Positions 1-5,283 of a stretch of DNA of 9,500 nucleotides are shown here, in pieces. The DNA comes from JBHIBA01 sp046758845 (GTDB lineage Bacteria > UBA8248 > JACPRG01 > G963555815). Both the position numbers and the translations under genes were made by a program. Every line of letters starts with the position of its first letter. Position 1 is the stretch's first letter. Under the pieces are notes generated by a model, which was given only the letters and a program-made list of their open reading frames with translations, ran no database searches and was not told the DNA's origin. The DNA is taken from assembly GCA_046758845.1 (NCBI GenBank), contig JBHIBA010000177.1, positions 1-9,500 on the forward strand. Reading direction: 5' to 3'.

Positions 1-86
1 CGTGGGGGTTCGGGGCGCGCCGGGCCGCTATTTGAGCGTGGGTGGTTTACCCTCGCACAAATCGCGGCTACACTGGAGAAAGGCAC

Positions 87-108
87 GGGTCATCCAGCAA
101 GCTGACCC
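87..108. repeat. 6-bp inverted repeat upstream of the first promoter
   Basis: GGGTCA at 87-92 is matched by its exact reverse complement TGACCC at 103-108, with a 10-base spacer. It ends about 21 bases before the -35 box at 130. It could be a regulator half-site pair or chance; a 6-bp match with a 10-bp spacer is weak evidence alone. The rest of 1-129 shows no coding gene: one frame is open from the window edge to a TGA at 103-105 (34 codons), but the peptide resembles nothing I recognise. Confidence 0.25.
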
Positions 109-129
109 ACTGCCAAGGGCCGCGTTTCC

Positions 130-157
130 TTGACTTAGACCCTTCCCGACGTATAAT
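130..157 (+). promoter_or_regulatory. sigma-70-type promoter
   Basis: The -35 box TTGACT (130-135) matches TTGACA at 5 of 6 bases. The -10 box TATAAT (152-157) is a perfect consensus, and the spacer is 16 bases. Transcription would start near 163-165, about 77 bases before the small ORF at 241 and 258 bases before the tRNA at 422. In DNA this GC-rich such a match is unlikely to be accidental. I infer that it drives the small ORF, the tRNA and probably tilS as one transcript, since I see no strong terminator between them. Confidence 0.75.
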
Positions 158-170
158 GACACGTTTGTCA
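157..170. promoter_or_regulatory. palindromic operator candidate over the -10/+1 region
   Basis: TGACA (157-161), four bases CGTT, then TGTCA (166-170) form a perfect 5-bp inverted repeat. It begins on the last base of the -10 box and spans the predicted start point. A protein bound here would block initiation, which is typical placement for a repressor operator. No regulator gene is visible in the window, so the binder is unknown. A role in the mRNA 5' end is the alternative. Confidence 0.4.
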
Positions 171-240
171 GCATTGCATTGTTCCTGATCGATTCGGCTG
201 GTTCAATCGTTCGCTAGCGGGTCGGGGTGCACGGGGGCAC

Positions 241-396
241 ATGAGGCGCGAGATCGAAGCGGGCATCCTCGTCGTCGTCACCTACATCTGTGTGGCAGCC
301 GGCATCAGGGTAGAGAACATCAACTATAAGCTCCTCCTGTTCTTACTGGCCGCGATGTTCGCACTGGCCCTTTTCCGGCCCAAGCGCCTCCCCTAG
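241..396 (+). CDS. small hypothetical membrane peptide (51 aa)
   Basis: I do not recognise this ORF. It runs from an ATG to a TAG and encodes 51 residues. A short charged N-terminus (MRREIEAG) is followed by a hydrophobic stretch at about residues 9-22, a polar turn (RVENINYK, about 23-30), a second hydrophobic stretch at about 31-45 and a basic end (RPKRLP). This pattern fits a two-helix inner-membrane peptide. The ribosome site is poor: GGGGG at 233-237 lies only 3 bases before the ATG. No other start is available in frame, because the leader carries stops at 136, 154 and 157. The ORF sits between a strong promoter and a tRNA gene and ends 25 bases before the tRNA. That suggests co-transcription, but the peptide could be a chance ORF in a tRNA leader. 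Real translation is about an even bet. Confidence 0.45.
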   Translation: MRREIEAGILVVVTYICVAAGIRVENINYKLLLFLLAAMFALALFRPKRLP

Positions 397-421
397 GGCG
401 CGGCCGTCCGGTACCGTCCGC

Positions 422-498
422 GGCGGTGTAGCTCAGCTGGTTAGAGCATGCGGCTCATATCCGCAGAGTCCGGGGTTCGAATCCCTGCACCGCCACCA
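422..498 (+). tRNA. tRNA with anticodon CAT, probably elongator tRNA-Met
   Basis: The full cloverleaf can be drawn. The acceptor stem GGCGGTG (422-428) pairs with CACCGCC (488-494). The D stem is GCTC/GAGC. The anticodon stem TGCGG (449-453) pairs with CCGCA (461-465) around loop CTCATAT, with anticodon CAT at 456-458. The T stem CGGGG/CCCTG (one G-T pair) closes the TTCGAAT loop. The discriminator is A495 and CCA is encoded at 496-498. It is not an initiator: the 1-72 pair is G-C, and the anticodon stem lacks three consecutive G-C pairs of the GGG/CCC type. CAT is also the gene-level anticodon of tRNA-Ile2, the TilS substrate. In E. coli Ile2 carries C4-G69 and C5-G68, whereas here both pairs are G-C in the opposite orientation. 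I therefore favour elongator Met, with Ile2 not fully excluded. Confidence 0.93.
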
Positions 499-532
499 CG
501 CTCTCCTCTTTATCCCTTGCTGGACAGACGCC

Positions 533-546
533 GCGCCCTTCGGCGC
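533..546 (+). other. short hairpin between the tRNA and tilS
   Basis: GCGCC (533-537) and GGCGC (542-546) form a 5-bp stem with loop CTTC in the 82-base spacer between the tRNA and tilS. No T-run follows, so it does not look like an intrinsic terminator. It may be a processing or stability element that separates the mature tRNA 3' end from the tilS message. It may also be chance pairing in GC-rich DNA. Confidence 0.25.
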
Positions 547-580
547 CCGTTGCCGTCGCTGCCCCTAAAGGAAGCCAACC

Positions 581-1984
581 GTGGATCGCCTTCTCGCGTC
601 CATCCGGCGAACCGTCGAAAAGTACGGGCTCACGCATCCCGGTGAGAAGATCCTCGTCGGCGTGTCCGGAGGGCCGGATTCGGTCTCTCTCCTGCACGGC
701 CTGAGGCGGTGCTACGGGGATGAGGTAAATCTCGTCGCGATCCACGTCCATCACGGTCTTCGCGGGGAAGAGGCCGACCGGGACGCCGCCTGGGTGGGAG
801 CCCTCTGCGAATCGATGGGCATCGAATGCGCCATCCGGAGAATCGAACCCCAGCGGTGGTCGGAGGAGCCCGGTCAATCCGTCCAGATGCGGGCCCGGAA
901 ATTGCGATACGAGGTCTTCCAGGAAGAAATCCGGGAGAGGGACGCCCACCGGCTGGCGCTGGGACACACGGCGGACGACCAGGCCGAGACCCTTTTGCTC
1001 AACCTCCTGCGAGGGACCGGGCGCGCGGGCCTCGCGGGCATCCCCCCTTCCCGGCCGGCCGGCGTCGGCGACGCCACCGTCATCCGCCCGTTGATCGAGA
1101 CCCCAAGAGAAGAGGTCCTTCGGTTCCTGCGCGAGGAAAGAATCGCCTACCGTCAGGACTCAAGCAACGAGTCCGACCGATATCTTAGAAACCGGATTCG
1201 GCGCGCCCTGCTCCCCGACCTCGCCGCTTACGTCCCGGGCATCCGCGGCCGACTCGTCCGGACGGCCGAAATCCTTCGCGCAGAAGAGGAATGGATCGAA
1301 GGCGTGGTGTCTGACGCCCTCGAAACGGTGAAAACCCGTTCGGCCGAAGAGGGGCCGGGCATTTCGATTCCCCGTCTCTTGGAGCTTCCCCTCGCCCTCA
1401 GGAGGCGGGTGATTCACCGTGTGCTCAGGGAGCTGGCCGGCGAGGAGACCACGTTCGAGCACGTTGAATCCCTGCTGGCTCATCTTGAGAGGTGGAGCGG
1501 GGAGAAAAGATTCACCCTTCCCGGGGCTGTCGTTGCGATTCGCGAAAGAGAAACCCTTTACTTTCTTCCGACGGAACCGCCCGAGGCCTCAGCCGCCTTG
1601 TTGAAACTTCGGGTGCCGGGTTCCACGGAGCTTGCGCCCTGGGGCATTTGCCTGGAGACCACTGTGTCCCCTCAACAGGAGTGCGGCTCCCCACCGGCGT
1701 CAAACCTGGAGGCGCACCTGGATTTCGAGCGCACCGGAGGCTCCCTTTGGGTCAGGTCGCGCAGACCCGGCGATCGGTTTTGCCCCCTGGGGCTCGGCGG
1801 GACGAAAAAGATCCAGGACTTTTTCGTGGACTCCCGCGTGCCGAGACGCCTTCGGGACGGGGTTCCGCTCCTGGTCACCGAGGACGGGCGGGTGGCCTGG
1901 GTCATCGGCCATCGGATTGACGATGGGTTTAGAACTCGGCCGGGGACACAGCGGGTCTTGCGCCTGCTGGCCGTGCCCCTGTAA
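581..1984 (+). CDS. tilS: tRNA(Ile)-lysidine synthase TilS
   Basis: This enzyme uses ATP and lysine to convert C34 of tRNA-Ile(CAU) to lysidine, so the tRNA reads AUA and is charged with Ile rather than Met; it acts in the cytoplasm. The product is 467 aa, a normal length for the long (E. coli-type) form. The N-terminal PP-loop ATPase domain has SGGPDS at residues 29-34, then HVHHGLRGEEAD and the LGHTADDQAETLLLNLLRG segment. The QDSSNESDRYLRNRIRRALLP stretch that follows is typical of the family. The C-terminal TilS domain is present at about 392-451 (RRPGDR, LGLGGTKKIQDFFVD, GHRIDDGFR). The start is GTG, chosen because AAAGGAAG (567-574) lies 6 bases upstream and the protein then begins just before the usual first helix. 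It lies downstream of a CAT-anticodon tRNA and was probably transcribed with it. No defect is seen. Confidence 0.97.
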   Translation: MDRLLASIRRTVEKYGLTHPGEKILVGVSGGPDSVSLLHGLRRCYGDEVNLVAIHVHHGLRGEEADRDAAWVGALCESMGIECAIRRIEPQRWSEEPGQSVQMRARKLRYEVFQEEIRERDAHRLALGHTADDQAETLLLNLLRGTGRAGLAGIPPSRPAGVGDATVIRPLIETPREEVLRFLREERIAYRQDSSNESDRYLRNRIRRALLPDLAAYVPGIRGRLVRTAEILRAEEEWIEGVVSDALETVKTRSAEEGPGISIPRLLELPLALRRRVIHRVLRELAGEETTFEHVESLLAHLERWSGEKRFTLPGAVVAIRERETLYFLPTEPPEASAALLKLRVPGSTELAPWGICLETTVSPQQECGSPPASNLEAHLDFERTGGSLWVRSRRPGDRFCPLGLGGTKKIQDFFVDSRVPRRLRDGVPLLVTEDGRVAWVIGHRIDDGFRTRPGTQRVLRLLAVPL

Positions 1985-2089
1985 GTCCTTGAGGGGCTGC
2001 GCCCGACCGCTTCGCTCGCAAACGCACCGCCCGGTATAAGAAGAGTTCAGAGAGCCGAGGGAATCATGGGCGGCGGATAGTCCTTCCGC

Positions 2090-2126
2090 TGTCTTAACTG
2101 TCTCAGTGAGACACTCATTTGTCTCA
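2090..2126. repeat. cluster of TGTCTCA half-sites in both orientations
   Basis: TGTCTTA occurs at 2090-2096, TGTCTCA at 2099-2105 and again at 2120-2126, and the complement TGAGACA at 2107-2113. Together they form two perfect inverted repeats that share a central arm: TGTCTC-AGT-GAGACA (2099-2113), and TGAGACA with TGTCTCA around a 6-base spacer (2107-2126). The pattern suggests a multi-site protein-binding region or mutually exclusive RNA hairpins. It lies about 106 bases after the tilS stop and 360 bases before ftsH. No T-run follows, which argues against a terminator. Confidence 0.45.
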
Positions 2127-2325
2127 TTCGACACAAGAATCCCGTTCGTCTCGAGGCCGTTCGGGCGAAAAGCTCTGAGAAAGCAACCCATTGTATTCCT
2201 CGGCCCTCCCTGGCACGCTGTTTGCTCTTCTGTGGATGTCGAAACCATCGGTCGACGCCCGCACGAGAGGACGGGCTTTCGGCGGTTGATTGAGGGTTAA
2301 GATTGGGGTTAAAGGGAAATTAGGA

Positions 2326-2354
2326 GTTGAAAAGCCGATGTCTGGACCCTAAGC
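2326..2354 (+). promoter_or_regulatory. possible heat-shock (sigma-32-like) promoter for ftsH
   Basis: GTTGAAA (2326-2332), a 14-base spacer, then CCCTAAGC (2347-2354). The known sigma-32 pattern is CTTGAAA, an 11-16 base spacer, then CCCCATNT; the first box fits well and the second only partly. It is worth noting because ftsH is a heat-shock gene in several bacteria. The match to a sigma-70 -10 box at the same place is poor. Predicted only. Confidence 0.25.
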
Positions 2355-2361
2355 TAGTATG

Positions 2362-2388
2362 TTGTAAGCTCTTACACTAGAGTATCAT
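2362..2388 (+). promoter_or_regulatory. possible ftsH promoter with embedded palindrome
   Basis: TTGTAA (2362-2367) and TATCAT (2383-2388) resemble sigma-70 boxes, but the spacing is only 15 bases, so the promoter would be weak or need an activator. Over the first box and spacer lies a perfect inverted repeat, TGTAAG-CT-CTTACA (2363-2376), which could be an operator. A start near 2395 would give an ftsH leader of about 90 bases. Confidence 0.35.
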
Positions 2389-2487
2389 CAGCGAGGGTAT
2401 TCACGAGCGTTACTTCCGCGGCGAGAGGAAGGGCCGAGGCACGACGCGTGTAGGTCTTCCAAAGCCGGAGCCAAGGAGAACGGGGGT

Positions 2488-4410
2488 TTGAACCAGTTCT
2501 ACCGCAACTTGGCCTTGTGGCTGGTGATCGGCCTCATCATGATCGCTATCTTCCAGCTCTTCCGCCCGCACACCAGCGAGAGTGAAATCGAGTTCAGCGA
2601 GTTCGTCCGGGCGGTTGATGAGGGGCGCGTCCTGCAAGTCGTTATGCAGGGAGAGAACGTTCGAGGCCGTTACGTCGACGGCCGGAACTTCCGCACGTTC
2701 GTGCCGAAAGACCCCGAACTGATTCCCCTACTGAGGAAGAAGAACGTCAACATCCGGGTGGAGCCCCCCGACCAGGGGTCCTGGTACACCAACGTCCTGT
2801 TGTCCTGGCTGCCCATGCTGCTCTTGCTGGGCGTGTGGATCTTCTTCATGCGGCAAATGCAGACGGGGGGCACCAAAGCCCTCTCCTTCGGCAAAAGCCG
2901 GGCGCGCCTGATGTCGGACCAGAAGAAGCGGGTTACCTTCGAGGACGTGGCCGGCGTCGATGAGGCCAAGGAGGAGCTTCAGGAGATCATCGAGTTTCTC
3001 AAAGACCCCCAGAAGTTCCAAAACCTGGGGGGTAAAATCCCCAAGGGCGTTCTCCTGATGGGCCCGCCGGGGACCGGCAAGACCCTCATGGCCCGAGCTA
3101 TTGCCGGAGAGGCCGACGTGCCGTTTTACAGCATCAGCGGTTCGGACTTTGTGGAGATGTTCGTGGGCGTCGGCGCATCGCGCGTGCGCGACCTGTTCGA
3201 GCAGGGGAAGAAGCACGCCCCCTGCATCATCTTCATCGACGAGATTGACGCGGTCGGCCGCCACAGGGGCGCGGGTCTCGGCGGCGGCCACGACGAGCGG
3301 GAGCAGACCCTCAACCAGCTCCTGGTCGAGATGGACGGTTTTGAAAGCAACGAAGGGGTGATCCTCGTCGCAGCCACCAACCGGCCCGACGTCCTGGACC
3401 CGGCGCTGCTTCGCCCCGGACGGTTTGACCGGCGGGTCGTCGTCCCCCGCCCCGACATCAAGGGGCGCCTGGGCATCCTCAAAGTGCACACCAAGAACAT
3501 CCCCATGGCCGATAACCTGGAATTGGTGGTCCTGGCCCGTGGAACCCCGGGCTTCTCCGGAGCCGACCTGGCCAACCTGGTCAACGAGGCTGCGCTTTAC
3601 GCGGCGGGGCAGAGCAAGAAATTGGTCGAGATGATCGACCTGGAATACGCCAAGGACAAGGTCATGATGGGCAAGGAACGGCGGAGCATGGTCATCAGCG
3701 AAGAGGAAAAACGCGTGACCGCCGTCCACGAAGCCGGCCATGCCCTCGTCTCCAAGCTGATTTCCGGCAGCGATCCCGTCCACAAAGTGACCATCATCCC
3801 TCGCGGACTCGCCCTGGGTCTGACCCATGCCCTGCCGGTAGAGGACCGATACAACCGGGACAAGGAGTTTCTGCTCGGCGAGATTGCCGTTCTCATGGGG
3901 GGCCGTGCAGCGGAGCAGGTCATCTTGAACCAGGAGAGCCAGGGGGCGGCCAACGACATCGAACGCGCCACCCACCAGGCCCGCAAGATGGTGTGCGAGT
4001 GGGGCATGAGCGAGCGGCTGGGCCCGCTGTCCTTCGGCAAGGAAGATGAGACGATCTTCCTGGGACGGGAGATCCAGCGCCACAAGGACTACAGTGAGAA
4101 AACCGCCGAGGCCATCGACGAAGAGATCAAGCGGATCGTGATGGACAACTACGGGCGGGCGGAGCGGATCGTCCAGGAACACCGCGACAAGCTCGAAGCC
4201 ATCACAGAGGCATTGATGGACCGAGAGACCATCGACGGGAACGAGGTGGACATGCTCATCCGGGGAGAGAAGTTAAGACCGGCGGCCATCAAGCCCGAGG
4301 CCAAGAAAAAAGGAAAGGATCAGGAATCCAAGGAGGATTCCGAGGCCCCTTCAGGGTCCCCCGTTCCCGGAAAACTGCCGCCCGTTCCCCCCAGCGAACA
4401 GCCGGCGTAG
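2488..4410 (+). CDS. ftsH: ATP-dependent zinc metalloprotease FtsH
   Basis: FtsH is a membrane-anchored hexameric AAA+ protease that extracts and degrades misassembled membrane proteins and some regulators. The 640-aa protein has TM1 at about 8-25, a periplasmic part at about 26-102, TM2 at about 103-121, and a cytoplasmic AAA domain. The AAA domain shows Walker A GPPGTGKT (192-199), the pore segment FVEMFVGVGAS (221-231), Walker B IIFIDEIDA (247-255), and the second region of homology with ATNRPDVLDPALLRPGRFDR (296-315). The protease zinc motif HEAGH is at 414-418, and the likely third ligand is D490 in GAANDIERAT. The last 40 residues are Lys/Glu/Pro-rich and probably disordered, a common feature. 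The start is TTG at 2488: it gives the family's usual N-terminus (MNQFYRNLALWLVIGL), and AAGGAG (2473-2478) lies 9 bases upstream. It lies downstream of tilS, a common neighbour, but across a long gap that suggests its own promoter. Confidence 0.98.
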   Translation: MNQFYRNLALWLVIGLIMIAIFQLFRPHTSESEIEFSEFVRAVDEGRVLQVVMQGENVRGRYVDGRNFRTFVPKDPELIPLLRKKNVNIRVEPPDQGSWYTNVLLSWLPMLLLLGVWIFFMRQMQTGGTKALSFGKSRARLMSDQKKRVTFEDVAGVDEAKEELQEIIEFLKDPQKFQNLGGKIPKGVLLMGPPGTGKTLMARAIAGEADVPFYSISGSDFVEMFVGVGASRVRDLFEQGKKHAPCIIFIDEIDAVGRHRGAGLGGGHDEREQTLNQLLVEMDGFESNEGVILVAATNRPDVLDPALLRPGRFDRRVVVPRPDIKGRLGILKVHTKNIPMADNLELVVLARGTPGFSGADLANLVNEAALYAAGQSKKLVEMIDLEYAKDKVMMGKERRSMVISEEEKRVTAVHEAGHALVSKLISGSDPVHKVTIIPRGLALGLTHALPVEDRYNRDKEFLLGEIAVLMGGRAAEQVILNQESQGAANDIERATHQARKMVCEWGMSERLGPLSFGKEDETIFLGREIQRHKDYSEKTAEAIDEEIKRIVMDNYGRAERIVQEHRDKLEAITEALMDRETIDGNEVDMLIRGEKLRPAAIKPEAKKKGKDQESKEDSEAPSGSPVPGKLPPVPPSEQPA

Positions 4411-4453
4411 GCCGTTTCCCTTCTTCGGGCAAACGTCGGGCCGGCGAGCCGCT

Positions 4454-4491
4454 CCGGACTCTTTTAGAAATTCAGAGTCTTCCCCGTCCGG
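4454..4491 (+). other. two overlapping hairpins in the ftsH-pdxJ gap
   Basis: The 126-base gap at 4411-4536 has no gene. CCGGAC (4454-4459) can pair with GTCCGG (4486-4491), and GACTCT (4457-4462) can pair with AGAGTC (4474-4479). The two perfect 6-bp stems share GAC at 4457-4459 and so cannot both form in full. The segment after the second arm is GC-rich without a T-run, so a standard terminator is not supported. A weak terminator, an RNA switch acting on pdxJ, or chance pairing are all possible. Confidence 0.3.
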
Positions 4492-4536
4492 CTTGGGCCG
4501 GGGGCCTCTCGGGAACCCAGAACCTTTTCCCTTCCT

Positions 4537-5283
4537 ATGGCCCAGCTCTGCGTCAACGTTGATCATGTGGCGACGGTGCGGCAAGCGCGCCGCACGGTGG
4601 AGCCCGACCCCGTCTGGGCGGCCGTTCAGGCGGAACTGGGCGGGGCCATCGGGATCACCGTCCACCTGCGGGAGGATCGCCGGCACATCCAGGATCGGGA
4701 CGTGCGCCTTCTCCGGCAGACCGTTCGGGGCAAGCTGAACTTGGAGATGGCCGCCGTGGAGGAGATGCTCCGCTTCGCGCTGGACGTGCACCCGGACCAG
4801 GCCACCCTCGTCCCGGAAAAGCGCGAGGAGATCACGACGGAAGGGGGACTGGACGTCGCCGGACAGCAGACCCGGATTCAGGAGTACATTCCGGCCCTGA
4901 AAGGAGCGGGCCTCCAGGTGAGTCTGTTCATCGACCCGCAGCCAGGGCAGATCTCCGCCGCCGCTCGTCTCGGGGCCGACTTCGTCGAGATCAACACCGC
5001 CGCCTACTCCGAAGCCAGGACTGCCGAAGACCTGGACAAAGAGATTCAGGCCATCTGTGCCGGAGTCCAGCAGGCCAGAAAGGAAGGCCTGGGCGTGCAC
5101 GCAGGCCACGGCCTCACCTACCTGAACGTCGGCCGAATCGCCGCCCTTCATGAGATCTCCGAGCTGAACATCGGCCACAGCATCGTCTCTCGCGCCCTTT
5201 CCTCCGGAATGCAACAAGCCGTCCGGGACATGGTGGCCCTGATGGAGAAGGCCGCCGCCGGGCGCGAAAGAGAAGCGGGTTGA
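4537..5283 (+). CDS. pdxJ: pyridoxine 5'-phosphate synthase PdxJ
   Basis: PdxJ is the last ring-forming step of the DXP-dependent vitamin B6 pathway. It condenses 1-deoxy-D-xylulose 5-phosphate with 3-amino-2-oxopropyl phosphate to give pyridoxine 5'-phosphate in the cytosol. The protein has 248 aa, the usual length of a single TIM barrel. Visible family marks are LCVNVDHVATVRQARR at residues 4-19, catalytic-type H43 in GITVHLREDRRHI, E70 in KLNLEM, TLVPEKREEITTEGGLDV at 90-107, EINTAAYSEA, GVHAGHGLTYLNV with H191, and the C-terminal ELNIGHSIVSRAL phosphate-binding segment. ATG 4537 gives the expected N-terminus, but the upstream bases are pyrimidine-rich with no Shine-Dalgarno match, unlike most genes here. 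Its stop overlaps the nnr start (TGATG). acpS, often next to pdxJ in related genomes, is absent here. Confidence 0.97.
   Translation: MAQLCVNVDHVATVRQARRTVEPDPVWAAVQAELGGAIGITVHLREDRRHIQDRDVRLLRQTVRGKLNLEMAAVEEMLRFALDVHPDQATLVPEKREEITTEGGLDVAGQQTRIQEYIPALKGAGLQVSLFIDPQPGQISAAARLGADFVEINTAAYSEARTAEDLDKEIQAICAGVQQARKEGLGVHAGHGLTYLNVGRIAALHEISELNIGHSIVSRALSSGMQQAVRDMVALMEKAAAGREREAG

Larger units (their letters stand above)
1985..2487. other. 503-base intergenic region between tilS and ftsH
   Basis: No convincing gene lies here. A GTG-started frame at 2106-2300 (64 codons) has no ribosome site and a composition unlike the neighbouring proteins. The region is less GC-rich than the flanking genes. 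It holds the TGTCTCA repeat cluster (2090-2126), a weak GCCCG/CGGGC hairpin (2257-2261 with 2272-2276) followed by TTTC, a GGGTTAA direct repeat (2294-2300 and 2306-2312), and promoter-like and palindromic sequences at 2326-2388. A small stem GGGC/GCCC at 1994-2004 just after tilS has no T-run, so tilS lacks a clear intrinsic terminator. The length leaves room for a small RNA or a long regulated ftsH leader, but I cannot show either. Confidence 0.6.

Noticed and set aside
422..498. Initiator tRNA-fMet
   Set aside because: The acceptor has a paired G1-C72 and the anticodon stem lacks the three G-C pairs of initiators.
455..967. 170-codon minus-strand frame opposite the tRNA and the 5' part of tilS
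   Set aside because: It would run through the tRNA gene, and its sequence has no protein-like pattern.
1994..2004. GGGC-TGC-GCCC as a tilS terminator
   Set aside because: Only a 4-bp stem, with no T-run downstream.
2035..2040. TATAAG as a -10 box after tilS
   Set aside because: No acceptable -35 box lies 15-19 bases upstream (TTCGCT only) and there is no extended -10 element.
2106..2300. 64-codon GTG frame in the tilS-ftsH gap
   Set aside because: No ribosome site, no hydrophobic or motif pattern, and its start falls inside the palindromic repeat cluster.
2728..4182. 484-codon open frame on the minus strand opposite ftsH
   Set aside because: It is a shadow of a GC-rich coding gene; the sense strand has every FtsH motif, and the antisense product shows no domain and a His/Asp/Leu-rich composition.
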